NCBI RefSeq assembly: GCF_030915445.1
Contig: NZ_CP133264.1
Coordinates: 5,427,208 to 5,491,207, forward strand
Source: Clostridium sp. OS1-26
GTDB lineage: Bacteria; Bacillota; Clostridia; Clostridiales; Clostridiaceae
DNA length: 64,000 nt
Direction of reading: 5' to 3'
Both the position numbers and the translations under genes were made by a program. The notes below the pieces were generated by a model that was not told the DNA's origin, made no database searches, and was given only the letters and a program-made list of their open reading frames with translations. Below, one piece after another: positions 36,314 through 46,233 of this stretch (its first letter is position 1; each line of letters begins with the position of its first letter).

Positions 36314-37429
36314 CTAATATAGATTTTCATATATACCCATTATGTCTTCTCTTGAAAGCGGAACATAACTATTTACCAATAGTCTTTGCTGACCAGCTAT
36401 TACACTGTCAGTAAAGATTTCTATTTCTTCTGTCTTCATTCCATATTCTTTTAATGGCTTTCTACATAATAATTTATCTAAAACAACTGTTAACTCCTCA
36501 TATACTACATCAGTGTTACATCCAAGAATATTAGCTAATACTTTATTAATATCCTTAATTTTTCCCTCAGGATGTTTTCTATTATATGTTTTAAACACTT
36601 CCACAAACATTTGATAGTTTACTTCTCCATGGGTAACGTGATAAATGCCTCCTAATGGATAAGAAAGTGCATGTACTGGACCCGTACCTGTATTACTGAA
36701 AGCAATTCCAGCATAGTTGCTAGCTACAAGAAAATCCTCAATTATTTCTGTTCTATATTCTTTTCCCTTCTCTAATATCTTTACATATCCATTTAAAATT
36801 AATTCTATTGCTTTTACACTGAACAATTCAGTATATGTATTAGATTTTGGTGATACGAAGGATTCTATAGCATGTATCAATGCATCTATAGAACTTGTTA
36901 CAAAAAATTTATAAGGAAGTCCTTTTACTAGCTCTGGAATAAGCACCGCATAATCTGGGAATAATTCATCTACTGCAAGTCCCATCTTTGTATTCTTTTC
37001 CTTTATTTCAGCTATTGATATATTGGAAACTTCAGAACCAGCTCCACAGGTTGTAGGTACTATAATCAATTCTTTATCTTTAACAAATGATATTCTTTTT
37101 TCAAACAAATCAAGGGTATTCTTTGCATCCTTGATTACAAGTAACTTAGCTATGTCTATAATTGATCCTCCACCAATAGCAATGATTCTCTTATACTTCT
37201 TGCCTTCCATATCTTTTATAATTAAATTAATCATTTCATCTGATGGTTCACCTTGTCCGTATTTTCCTTTAAACATCACATCTGCTTTTAAATTTAAAGA
37301 ACTCATGAAAGATTTATATGTAGATTCACTAGTTAATATAAAATCTCCTTCACCAATGTTAAAGAATTCTACAAATTCCTTACAATCATTAAATTTACAA
37401 ACTTGAGTTCTTACTTGAAATAATTTCAT
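36314..37429 (-). CDS. 4-hydroxybutyrate dehydrogenase (iron-dependent alcohol dehydrogenase family)
   Basis: 371 aa. Very similar, as far as I recall, to the Clostridium kluyveri enzyme across its length: EPSDEMINLIIKD, IIAIGGGSIIDIAK, IIVPTTCGAGSEVSN, LPYKFFVTSSIDALIHAIES, PVHALSYPLGG and GQQRLLVN. It interconverts 4-hydroxybutyrate and succinic semialdehyde with NAD. The other genes of a succinate/4-hydroxybutyrate path are not in this window. RBS GGAGAG. A terminator follows directly. Confidence 0.85.
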   Translation of the reverse strand: MKLFQVRTQVCKFNDCKEFVEFFNIGEGDFILTSESTYKSFMSSLNLKADVMFKGKYGQGEPSDEMINLIIKDMEGKKYKRIIAIGGGSIIDIAKLLVIKDAKNTLDLFEKRISFVKDKELIIVPTTCGAGSEVSNISIAEIKEKNTKMGLAVDELFPDYAVLIPELVKGLPYKFFVTSSIDALIHAIESFVSPKSNTYTELFSVKAIELILNGYVKILEKGKEYRTEIIEDFLVASNYAGIAFSNTGTGPVHALSYPLGGIYHVTHGEVNYQMFVEVFKTYNRKHPEGKIKDINKVLANILGCNTDVVYEELTVVLDKLLCRKPLKEYGMKTEEIEIFTDSVIAGQQRLLVNSYVPLSREDIMGIYENLY

Positions 37430-37494
37430 AATTCAACACTCTCCATGTAGTCTATTCTAAAACTCACTTTGTCAGTTTCTATTTTTTATGTTCT

Positions 37495-38958
37495 TTACAG
37501 CTTCATCTCAAAAACTCTCTCATCAATGGATCTTACTTTTTCTGCAATAACATTTAAAGTAGAAATTACCTTATCAGACAATTCTTTAGTTTCTTTAAAT
37601 ATATTATAGACGTCTTCACTTCTGTTTTCATCTATTGCATCTATTATTTTATGTGCTTTGCTGTGTAAAAGTAAATGATTTTCATTTATTCCATCCCATT
37701 CATCTTTTATCTTTGGATGCTCAACATTTATAGAATTATAGAAATGTCCAAACTTACATTTCATACCATTATGCTGAATTGGCATTGCTTCATTACTTTC
37801 AACTATTTTCTGAAGCTTATCCATCCACGTTTTATGAGCTTTTATAGCGTCCTCCAGTATATTTAAAAATTCTTCATTTGAAATTGGATTAGTACTGCTA
37901 TTTAAAACTTCTACTAATTCTTTCATAATTTCAGAAATGTTCTCATCTATTTTACCAAGATTGTTAGCATAATAATGAGCCTTTTCAGAGTCATCCGACA
38001 CTACTCTTGTCATATGACTAATTTTTTCTGACTCAACTGCAACAATATCCATAGCAGAAGATATTTCTTCAGAGGATGCCGTTATCTCTTCCATACTGCC
38101 TGCTAGGCTAGTAATCCCACTTACAGTGGTTTCGAGGCTATGAGCGCTTTCTTCAAAAGATATATTAACTTTTTCAATTTTTTTACTCATATCTATCATT
38201 GACGTTATAGTATTATTAACGCTATTCATACTTTCACTGGTTGCGTTTCTAATATCGTTAGTAAAAGCTTGCATATTATTAAGTTTAAGCTTTGTATCTT
38301 CAGCCAACTTACGAATTTCATCAGCAACTACAGAAAATCCACGTCCATGTTCTCCAGCACGAGCCGCTTCAATACTAGCATTTAATGCAAGAAGATTTGT
38401 CTGATCTGCAATCATACTTACACCAGCAACAATCTCATCAACCTGCAAAGATAGCTCTTCTAATGCCTTTATTTTCTCAGACATTATTTCCGCATCATTG
38501 ACTACCGTTTCTTTTATTTGATTAATTTGCTGAAGCTGATTCTTATTGTCATCATTCGTTTCAATTAAATTATTGGATTTCTCCACCAAATCGTTTAATA
38601 CTTCTGTATTATGGATGATCGCCTCACTTACTTGACTTACATTTGCAGTAGTTTGCTCAACTACTGCCATGTTTGATTCACTAGATTCAGCCAATTGCTG
38701 AGCAACTTTTTTTAATTCTTTTGAAATAAAGGACATATTTATGTCAAAATCGCTAAGTAATGACGCCTCATTGACTAATTCTAAAAGGAGCGAATTATTT
38801 AATGATCCAGATTCTAAAATTTTGTTAAACAATTCAAATATATATCGATGAACATCCTTTTCTAAAACTGGTTTTTCTGGTTTTCCTCCTTTTAGATAAT
38901 CTTGCACATAATTTGTAATATACGCAACCTCATAACATTGTGACTTTTTACCAAACAT
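37495..38958 (-). CDS. Soluble methyl-accepting chemotaxis protein with CZB domain
   Basis: 487 aa with no membrane helix. Order: a short N-terminal domain, a coiled-coil MCP signalling domain with the tip sequence DQTNLLALNASIEAARAGEH, then a C-terminal chemoreceptor zinc-binding domain. The CZB zinc ligands are visible: H in AHKTWMDKL, the CKFGHFYNS block and H residues in LLLHSKAHKI. CZB receptors sense zinc or oxidants that change zinc coordination. RBS AGGGGGAAA. No che genes nearby. Confidence 0.87.
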   Translation of the reverse strand: MFGKKSQCYEVAYITNYVQDYLKGGKPEKPVLEKDVHRYIFELFNKILESGSLNNSLLLELVNEASLLSDFDINMSFISKELKKVAQQLAESSESNMAVVEQTTANVSQVSEAIIHNTEVLNDLVEKSNNLIETNDDNKNQLQQINQIKETVVNDAEIMSEKIKALEELSLQVDEIVAGVSMIADQTNLLALNASIEAARAGEHGRGFSVVADEIRKLAEDTKLKLNNMQAFTNDIRNATSESMNSVNNTITSMIDMSKKIEKVNISFEESAHSLETTVSGITSLAGSMEEITASSEEISSAMDIVAVESEKISHMTRVVSDDSEKAHYYANNLGKIDENISEIMKELVEVLNSSTNPISNEEFLNILEDAIKAHKTWMDKLQKIVESNEAMPIQHNGMKCKFGHFYNSINVEHPKIKDEWDGINENHLLLHSKAHKIIDAIDENRSEDVYNIFKETKELSDKVISTLNVIAEKVRSIDERVFEMKL

Positions 38959-39058
38959 ATTGTTTCCCCCTACCCATACCTTATTTATCCTTTTATTTAT
39001 CGTATTAATTTTAGAATTTCATTATGCTAATTGCTTATTTTATATAAAATTTATTTGA

Positions 39059-40774
39059 TTAATATTTTATAAATTCAAATTTCGAAACATCAAACAATCC
39101 TTGATCTGTTATCCTAATTTCCGGTATTACTGGAAGAGCTAAAAATGATAATGTTATAAAGGGATCTATCTTATTATTAATTCCAAGCTTAAATGCTTCT
39201 TCAAGCATACTATTGAGAGTATTCTCAACATATTCGGCAGTACTATTGCTCATTATACCAGCAACTGGCAGTTCAAGTGTACCAACTACCTTTCCTCTGC
39301 TTACAATCGTATATCCTCCATTTACTCTTTTTAATTCTTCTATAGCAATAAGCATATCTTCATCATTATCACCTACAACAATGAGGTTATGCGAATCATG
39401 AGCAACGGTACTTGCAATCGCTCCATTTTTAATATTAAAATTACTTACTATACCAAGTCCGATATTTTTTGTTGACTTATGCCTTTCAATAACTGCAACC
39501 TTCGAAAACTGTTCATCCTGTACAAAGGCACCATTTATAACTCTAACTTCTGCTGTTTCTTTCTTTGTAATAAGTTCCTTAGAAGTTAGACCTATAACTG
39601 TAGCTGTATTATTTTCTAGGCTTATTCTCAAATCCTCTATACTTATGTTTGGAATTCTAACGGTATTAAAAACATTTCTATCCTCTATTTTTAAAGATAT
39701 TTCTGTGCATAACTTATTATTCTCATATACAACATCTCCACGATACAAAACCTTATCAATATTAAACTCATCAAGACTATCTAATATTATTAAGTCTGCA
39801 GAATAACCGGGAGCAATAGCTCCAAGTCTTTTTAGCCTATAACATTGAGCAGTATTAATGGTAGCCATACATATCGCTTCAATTGGATCAACTCCACAAG
39901 CTATAGCTTTCTTTATGTTGTAACTTATATGTCCTTCTTTTTTTATGTCCTCAAGATGTTTATCATCAGTACAAAATATACATCTATTGAATCCCATATT
40001 TTTTCTTAACATTCCCTTTATTATGTTCTCTAGATTTCTAGCAGCAGAGCCTTCCCTTATTTGTAAATACATTCCGAGTCTTAAATGTTCTATTACTTCA
40101 TCTATAGTTGTGCATTCATGATCCGTCATAATACCGGCAACACGATAAGCGTTAAGGGCCTCCCCAGTTAAATTTGGTGAATGCCCATCTATAATTTTAT
40201 CGTCAAATAAATCAATCTTTTTTAACATTTCTTCTTTTCCGCTAACTACAGAGGGGTAATCCATTACTTCTCCAAGCCCCAAAATTCTTTCACTTGATAA
40301 GAGCGGTTCAATTAATTCGGCACTTAAAACTGCTCCATTATTTTCAAAAGGAGTACTTGGAACACATGAAGGCATCATAAAATAAACATTTAAAGGTAGT
40401 GATTTAGATTGATTTAACATAAAGTGAATTCCATTAATTCCACATACATTTGCAATTTCATGCGGATCAGCTATTATTGTTGTGGTCCCATGTGGTAGAA
40501 CAGCTTTAGCAAATTCTGAGGGAGTAACCATAGTTGATTCTATATGTACATGACTATCAATTAATCCTGGACATACATATTTACCTTTAGCATCAATTTC
40601 ATTAATACCACTATAATTACCTATCCCTACTATTTGGTCCATACAAATAGCAATGTCACCCTGAACTATTTCCTTTGTAAATACATTTATTATGTTTGCA
40701 TTCTTTATTACTAAATCAGCCTTTTCTTTCTTCATGGCTACGTTTACTCTTTTTTGTTTTAATTCTACACTCAT
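39059..40774 (-). CDS. ade: Adenine deaminase
   Basis: 571 aa amidohydrolase. Metal site CPGLIDSHVHIES, TTTIIADPHEIANVCG, the DGHSPNLTG and TDHECTTIDE histidines, the FCTDDKH aspartate and the Ade-specific C-terminal domain (ASTVAHDSHNLIVVGDN). It deaminates adenine to hypoxanthine in purine salvage. RBS AAAGGAGAGG. Monocistronic. Confidence 0.93.
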   Translation of the reverse strand: MSVELKQKRVNVAMKKEKADLVIKNANIINVFTKEIVQGDIAICMDQIVGIGNYSGINEIDAKGKYVCPGLIDSHVHIESTMVTPSEFAKAVLPHGTTTIIADPHEIANVCGINGIHFMLNQSKSLPLNVYFMMPSCVPSTPFENNGAVLSAELIEPLLSSERILGLGEVMDYPSVVSGKEEMLKKIDLFDDKIIDGHSPNLTGEALNAYRVAGIMTDHECTTIDEVIEHLRLGMYLQIREGSAARNLENIIKGMLRKNMGFNRCIFCTDDKHLEDIKKEGHISYNIKKAIACGVDPIEAICMATINTAQCYRLKRLGAIAPGYSADLIILDSLDEFNIDKVLYRGDVVYENNKLCTEISLKIEDRNVFNTVRIPNISIEDLRISLENNTATVIGLTSKELITKKETAEVRVINGAFVQDEQFSKVAVIERHKSTKNIGLGIVSNFNIKNGAIASTVAHDSHNLIVVGDNDEDMLIAIEELKRVNGGYTIVSRGKVVGTLELPVAGIMSNSTAEYVENTLNSMLEEAFKLGINNKIDPFITLSFLALPVIPEIRITDQGLFDVSKFEFIKY

Positions 40775-41061
40775 TTTATGCCTCTCCTTTTCAAGTTACT
40801 GTAGATCCGTTCTATTCTAGCTATATTTACATTTTTTTATAAAATATTACATGTTTTAAGTACTATGATACCAAATTTATATATAGTATAGCAATAGTTT
40901 AATTAATTCTTTAATATTTAATAAATAAAACTGTAACAATCCTATATACTTTCAAAATATAATTACTTTTTCATATATTATATTAAAATTTTGTAATACA
41001 TAAATGATGAAGAGAATACATTAAATATAGATATATATACAAAAGTTTAGGAGGGGTTACA

Positions 41062-42447
41062 TTGAAATTGAAAAACCTATCAATTATACTTTCAACAGTA
41101 GTTATTACTTTTTCTTTACCAAGCTCAGTTCCTGCAAAAAATAATTATAATATAGACAGATTATATGGTGAAAATCGATATGAAACATCCGTTGACATTT
41201 CAAATAAGTTTAGCCAGGATAAAATAGATAATATAATTATTGCAAGTGGAAATGATTTTCCTGATGCACTGGCAGGAAGTGTACTTTCTAAAAAGCTTAA
41301 TGCACCAATTCTACTAGCAGATAAAACACCGGATAAAAATCTTAATTCAATAAACTATATAAAGAATCATTTAACAAATAACGGTACAATTTATGTACTT
41401 GGTGGAAACGCATCTGTGAATGAGGATTATATAAATTATTTTAAAGCAACAGGATATAATGTAAAAAGATTAGGAGGGGCTAATAGATTTGAAACCAATA
41501 AAGCTATAATAAACTTTTTAAATGTAAAAAAAGGTACTCCATTAGTTTTAGCTAATGGATATGGATTTGCAGATGCACTGAGTGTTTCAAGCATTGCAGC
41601 ATCAAAAGGATATCCTATATTGATGAGTGACGCTAATAACCTACCTACTGAAATTGGACAAGTTATAAATAATATTCAGCCGTCCAAAATATTTATAGTA
41701 GGCGGCGAAGGCTCGTTATCTAGCAGCCTTGTAGATCAAATAAAAAATTTAGCACCTTCATTAGACATTAATATAGTAAGGATCGGGGGAATTAGCAGAT
41801 ACGAAACCTCCTTAAATGTATGTAAGTATTTTAATCTAGATACGGATACAGCACTTATAGCAAATGGTGGAAATTTCCCCGATGCTCTATCTGGTAGTGC
41901 ACTTGCTGCTAAATTAAATGCACCAATTATACTTACAGATGGCAGCAATATAATAACTCAAAAAAGATATTTAGATAGTATGAACTATTCAAACTTAATA
42001 TTATTAGGTGGAAAGAGTGCTGTAAGTGAGGCTGCAGAAAATATATTAAAAGGAAACGAAAAAGCCCTATTTATTGTAAAAAATGCATATCAAGAGCATA
42101 ACAAAAAGTATATAGATGGTTATTTTATAAGATGGGTTACTGACCTAAATGAAGCAAGAGATTATGAAAAAAGAACGGGAAATACTGTAATTTGGAATAA
42201 TCATGATAAAGTCGGAGAATATATACCGGATGATGGTTTTGATATGCCTATAAGCAGCACTGTTACTTTAGAAGTTGATGACAATGTAAAGATTAATAAA
42301 ATAGATTTTGATACTTCTGGATCTATTCTACATGTTGACAAAAATTTTAATGATATAATAAGTGGTTATTACAAGGATAAGCCAGTTTTTAATATAGCCC
42401 TAAAAAATGGTACTGTGATAGAAATGTATCAAGAATACAGACCTTAG
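41062..42447 (+). CDS. Cell wall-binding repeat (CWB2) surface protein
   Basis: 461 aa starting at TTG 41062 (RBS TAGGAGGGG). Signal peptide about residues 1-25 (cleavage near SVPAKN). Three CWB2 repeats at roughly 30-120, 125-215 and 235-330, each opening with R(L/I)GGxxRxET and containing FPDALxxxxLA and a VLGGxxSV-type end. CWB2 domains anchor proteins to teichoic-type wall polymers. The C-terminal 130 residues form a separate domain (YIDGYFIRWVTDLNEA) I do not recognise, probably the functional part. Confidence 0.9.
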   Translation: MKLKNLSIILSTVVITFSLPSSVPAKNNYNIDRLYGENRYETSVDISNKFSQDKIDNIIIASGNDFPDALAGSVLSKKLNAPILLADKTPDKNLNSINYIKNHLTNNGTIYVLGGNASVNEDYINYFKATGYNVKRLGGANRFETNKAIINFLNVKKGTPLVLANGYGFADALSVSSIAASKGYPILMSDANNLPTEIGQVINNIQPSKIFIVGGEGSLSSSLVDQIKNLAPSLDINIVRIGGISRYETSLNVCKYFNLDTDTALIANGGNFPDALSGSALAAKLNAPIILTDGSNIITQKRYLDSMNYSNLILLGGKSAVSEAAENILKGNEKALFIVKNAYQEHNKKYIDGYFIRWVTDLNEARDYEKRTGNTVIWNNHDKVGEYIPDDGFDMPISSTVTLEVDDNVKINKIDFDTSGSILHVDKNFNDIISGYYKDKPVFNIALKNGTVIEMYQEYRP

Positions 42448-42452
42448 AAAAA

Positions 42453-42495
42453 TGGGGCACAGTGCTATCTAGATAGCATTGTACCCTATTTTTTA
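42453..42495 (+). terminator. Terminator of the CWB2 gene
   Basis: Stem GGGCACAGTGCTATC/GATAGCATTGTACCC followed by T6. Confidence 0.88.
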
Positions 42496-42613
42496 TAGTG
42501 AGCATATATTCTTTTTTGTAACATATACATGTCTTATCAAAACACTATATCAAATTTTTCTATGCTGCATTCATTTTGAGACAGTCTTTAAAAATATAAT
42601 GTTAAGTACTTCC

Positions 42614-43924
42614 CTATCTATATTGAGGTAAATATTCTTTGTTTTCATTTATAATATCATCTAATAGCCCTTTAGCTATAGTTGATGATGGAACAAGAGG
42701 ATGTATTGCAAGTGCTTGAAGCGCTGTATAGTAATTACCTGTTACAGCAGCCTCAACAGCTAGCTCTTCATATGCCTTAACTGCTTGCATGAGACCTCTT
42801 ATTTTAGTCGGTACATGTCCGATGTTTATAGGGTGTGCTCCGTTCTTATCTATTACACAGTTTGTCTCAATAACTACATTATTTGGTAAATCTAAAATAG
42901 CACCATTATTTCTAACATTTACTGTGTGAATATCTTTCTTATCGTTATATATAGAACTTATTAAGGAACAAGCAGCATCAGAATAATGAGCTCCTCCTCT
43001 TTGTTCTAACTGATGTGGTTTTATATCAATATTAACATCTTTATAAAGCTCAAATAATTCATATTCTACCTTCTTTACAACCTCTCCTCTTGTGCCCTCA
43101 GCTTTGAAGGATTTTAGTTCATCCTCTAGCATATCTTTTTCATTATAGTAGTATCTGTGATAAGGGCATGGGACCATTCCTAATGATTTTATAAAGTCAG
43201 AATTCCATTGAAGATCTGGAATGTTTTTCATAGTTGTAGATTTTCCATTTGAAAGTTCATCTATAAACCTATCCGTTATATCCTGTCCATCCAGATAAAC
43301 TTTTGTTCCCCACACAAGATGATTAAGCCCTGCAAAATCAATGTAAATTCTTTCAGCACTAACTCCAAGTATTTCTGCAACTCCATTTATCATACCAATA
43401 GGCACATTACATAGGCCTATTGTCTTTATATTCGTATGTTTTATCACTGCTTCAGTTATTATGCCTGAAGGATTTGTAAAGTTTATCAGCCATGCATTTG
43501 GAGCTAACTCTTCCATATCTTTGCATATATCAAGAATAACTGGAATTGTTCTTTGAGCCTTTGCAAAGCCTCCTGGCCCTGTAGTTTCCTGACCAATCAC
43601 ATTATATTTAAGTGGAATTTTTTCATCCCTAATTCTTGCATCTAACAATCCTACTCTAAATTGAGTGGTTACAAAATCAGCATCCTTAATTGCTTCACGT
43701 CTATCTAATGTTAGATGAATCTCTATATCCACTCCTGATTTTTCTACCATACGTTTAGAAAGGTTACCCACTATTTCAAGTTTCTCTCTTCCTTGTTCTA
43801 CATCCACTAGATAGATTTCTTTTACAGGTAGTTCTTTATATCTCTTTATAAATCCTTCTATAAGTTCTGGAGTATAACTAGATCCCCCTCCAATAGTTGC
43901 AATCTTTAAGCCTTTCTTAGACAT
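42614..43924 (-). CDS. 6-phospho-beta-glucosidase, GH4 family
   Basis: 436 aa. NAD-binding IATIGGGSSYTPELIEGF at the N-terminus. The GH4 metal/catalytic region includes NVIGQETTGPGGFAKA, WLINFTNPSG, GLCNVPIG and GLNHLVWG. GH4 enzymes need NAD+, Mn2+ and reducing conditions, and hydrolyse phosphorylated disaccharides delivered by PTS. It is the last gene of the cellobiose-type PTS operon, so the substrate is probably cellobiose-6-phosphate or a related beta-glucoside phosphate. RBS AGGAGATGA. Confidence 0.9.
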   Translation of the reverse strand: MSKKGLKIATIGGGSSYTPELIEGFIKRYKELPVKEIYLVDVEQGREKLEIVGNLSKRMVEKSGVDIEIHLTLDRREAIKDADFVTTQFRVGLLDARIRDEKIPLKYNVIGQETTGPGGFAKAQRTIPVILDICKDMEELAPNAWLINFTNPSGIITEAVIKHTNIKTIGLCNVPIGMINGVAEILGVSAERIYIDFAGLNHLVWGTKVYLDGQDITDRFIDELSNGKSTTMKNIPDLQWNSDFIKSLGMVPCPYHRYYYNEKDMLEDELKSFKAEGTRGEVVKKVEYELFELYKDVNIDIKPHQLEQRGGAHYSDAACSLISSIYNDKKDIHTVNVRNNGAILDLPNNVVIETNCVIDKNGAHPINIGHVPTKIRGLMQAVKAYEELAVEAAVTGNYYTALQALAIHPLVPSSTIAKGLLDDIINENKEYLPQYR

Positions 43925-43930
43925 TATTAA

Positions 43931-44248
43931 TCATCTCCTATTTGAATAGTTCAACTTATACATATCTATCAATTCTACAATCAAGTCTTTTGCAAGCATT
44001 GCATTCATAAGATGGTCTTCAGCATGCATGAGAAGTAATGTTACCTCTTGCTTCTGACCTAAAGCTTCCTTTTGAATCATAGTATTTTGTATGCCATGAG
44101 TTTCATAAAGCTCTTCTTTAGCTTTATTTATCAAATTTTCCGCTTCTTTGAATTCACCTTTTTTAGCTAAATTTAGTGCTTCAAAACATATAGATTTAGC
44201 ACTTCCAGCATGGCTTATTATATTAAATACAATTTGTTCTAGTTCCAT
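43931..44248 (-). CDS. PTS lactose/cellobiose-type IIA component
   Basis: 105 aa from ATG 44248 (GGAGG is 7 nt upstream; the ATG at 44260 would overlap the RBS). Helical PTS_IIA lac domain. The phosphorylated His is in LLLMHAEDHLMNA. It passes phosphate from HPr to IIB. It lies between IIB and the GH4 gene. Confidence 0.9.
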   Translation of the reverse strand: MELEQIVFNIISHAGSAKSICFEALNLAKKGEFKEAENLINKAKEELYETHGIQNTMIQKEALGQKQEVTLLLMHAEDHLMNAMLAKDLIVELIDMYKLNYSNRR

Positions 44249-44259
44249 ATTAGCCTCCA

Positions 44260-44568
44260 TTATTGATTTAATATGCTTACTGCTAATTCAAAAGTCTTTT
44301 TTCCATCCACCATTCCATACACTTGCGGCGGAATACAAACATATCGTTTTCCTTTTGCTTCTACTATTTCCTTGACCCATTTTTCTCTATATTTAACCTG
44401 GGGACCAAGTAAAAATACATCGTAATTATCTACATTTCTATCTAAGTCTTCTACAGGCTCAGCTTTAATAACTACACCATTATAACCAGCTTGCTTAGCA
44501 TAGGCCTCCATTTTAGTTACTAGTAAACTTGTTGACATACCCGCTGCACACATTAATAAAATTTTCAT
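44260..44568 (-). CDS. PTS cellobiose-type IIB component
   Basis: 102 aa from ATG 44568 (RBS GGGAGGT); the frame runs 26 codons further upstream into the end of the IIC gene but without a start signal. The phosphocysteine is in ILLMCAAGMSTSLL. The C-terminal sequence IPPQVYGMVDGKK is typical of the family. Confidence 0.9.
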   Translation of the reverse strand: MKILLMCAAGMSTSLLVTKMEAYAKQAGYNGVVIKAEPVEDLDRNVDNYDVFLLGPQVKYREKWVKEIVEAKGKRYVCIPPQVYGMVDGKKTFELAVSILNQ

Positions 44569-44632
44569 ATTTTGTACCTCCCAGTATTTCTTATTAGATA
44601 TAAATATTATAAATCTCTGTATTCTATAAACA

Positions 44633-45904
44633 TTAAGCCTCTGCACCTTGTCCAGATACTTGTGTCATTGCTTCTTCATTTTTTTCATTCATTAGCTGTT
44701 GTTTTTCAGCCGACTTGAAGAATGGATAGTAAATTATTGCTGCTATTATCATAGATGTAGCAGACCAAACAGCTGCCCTCCAATCTCCACCGGTAGCAAG
44801 AAACGGTCCTATAATAGGTGGCATTGTCCATGGCATCATTGCCACTGGCCTTCCAATTATATTGAAATACATTAATAAATATGATCCAGTAGTGAGAATT
44901 AGTGGTACAAGGGTAAAAGGAATTAGTATTATTGGATTAAGAACGACTGGAAAACCGAATATAACCGGCTCATTTATCTCAAAGCAAGCCGACGGAAATG
45001 CAACCTTACCTAAAGACTTGTACATCTTGCTTTTAGATCTAAGCATTAATATAACCAAACATAGCGTAGCACCTGTACCGCCTACATTAACAAATAAGGA
45101 ATAGAAACCTGATGCTGTAATATAAGGTATTGGCTTATGTGCAACAAAAGCAGCAGTATTAGCGGTTAAAAATTGAATGAATATAGGATCAGCTACACCT
45201 TCAAGTGTCATATCTCCATGAATGCCTGTAGACCAAAGTAGCGTTACCAGCGAACTATACACTAATATACCTGGTAAGGTGTTAAGAGCAAATACTATTG
45301 GTCTAAATATTGATGTTATAAATTCAGTTATATTAAAACCAAAAACGACTCTTATTGTCCAAACTATAACTACTACTGCTAATGTAGGAGTTAAAGCCAC
45401 AAATGAATTACCAACTGCTGGCGGAACTCCTTTCGGTAGTTTAATAACTATATCTCTCTGAACAAAGAACCTTAAAATTTCTACTGCTAAAAGTGAAACT
45501 ATAATTGCTGTGAAAAGTCCCTCTGCTCCAAACTTGCTTGTATCCAATTGAAGATCTCCTGTAACCTGTGTTAAAGCAAACGCTACAAAAGCTATTACTG
45601 AACCGGTTATAGGATCAAGGTTATAACTCTTTGCCAAGTAATATCCTATTCCTAAAACTGCCAAAACTCCTAAAACACCAAAGGAACAGTTTACAACGAC
45701 ATTGATCATGCCTGCAAATTTACCTATAAAATTTGGCCACCATTCAAAAGGTAAATTGCCAAAGATAAGAAATATACTTCCTACAATAATGAAAGGAATG
45801 GTTATTGCCAATCCATTACGAACTGCAACTAAATGCCTTTGGTTTCCGACTTTAACTAATGGCGGTATCATTTTTTCTTGAAAAAAATCCATAAATCTTT
45901 CCAT
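44633..45904 (-). CDS. PTS cellobiose-type IIC component
   Basis: 423 aa. Membrane channel of the lactose/cellobiose family: RNGLAITIPFIIVGSIFLI, GIHGDMTLEGVADPIF, NVGGTGATL, SKMYKSLGK and CFEINEPVIFGFPVVLNP are the conserved loops. First gene of the operon, RBS GGGGGG, 33 bp after the predicted sigma-54 transcript start. Confidence 0.93.
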   Translation of the reverse strand: MERFMDFFQEKMIPPLVKVGNQRHLVAVRNGLAITIPFIIVGSIFLIFGNLPFEWWPNFIGKFAGMINVVVNCSFGVLGVLAVLGIGYYLAKSYNLDPITGSVIAFVAFALTQVTGDLQLDTSKFGAEGLFTAIIVSLLAVEILRFFVQRDIVIKLPKGVPPAVGNSFVALTPTLAVVVIVWTIRVVFGFNITEFITSIFRPIVFALNTLPGILVYSSLVTLLWSTGIHGDMTLEGVADPIFIQFLTANTAAFVAHKPIPYITASGFYSLFVNVGGTGATLCLVILMLRSKSKMYKSLGKVAFPSACFEINEPVIFGFPVVLNPIILIPFTLVPLILTTGSYLLMYFNIIGRPVAMMPWTMPPIIGPFLATGGDWRAAVWSATSMIIAAIIYYPFFKSAEKQQLMNEKNEEAMTQVSGQGAEA

Positions 45905-45947
45905 GTACGTCCCCCCTATTTCTATGTTTATTCTACATAAGTATCTT

Positions 45948-45964
45948 TAGCAATTACCATGCCA
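45948..45964 (-). promoter_or_regulatory. Sigma-54 (-24/-12) promoter of the PTS operon
   Basis: The minus strand reads TGGCAT-GGTAA-TTGCTA, with -24 GG and -12 GC at the correct spacing (TGGCAC-N5-TTGCW consensus). The start is expected near 45937, upstream of IIC. It agrees with the LevR-type activator encoded upstream. Confidence 0.88.
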
Positions 45965-46043
45965 TTATTTTACATATAAAAAAGCCATTGAAATAAGAGA
46001 CCTGTATATCGCTAAGAATATATCTGTATTGTTTAGTTTGTTT

Positions 46044-46063
46044 TAATACACATATGTGTATTA
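46044..46063. promoter_or_regulatory. Upstream activator site 1
   Basis: Perfect 20-bp palindrome TAATACACATATGTGTATTA, about 80 bp upstream of the -24 box. Confidence 0.75.
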
Positions 46064-46217
46064 TGCATTTTTTATATTTTTACATTTATAGCTAAAAATT
46101 AGTCTAAACAATATTGTTCAAAACTGTGATTTTACAAGGAATTATAATTCCTTGTAATTAGCATTCCATTGGAAAGCACAATATGTGTTTTATGTGTTTT
46201 ATCATTTATCTATTACA

Positions 46218-46233
46218 ATACACATATGTGTAT
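46218..46233. promoter_or_regulatory. Upstream activator site 2
   Basis: Palindrome ATACACATATGTGTAT identical to the core of site 1, just overlapping the stop codon of the LevR-type gene. A weaker relative (CACAATATGTG) lies at about 46178-46190. Confidence 0.72.
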
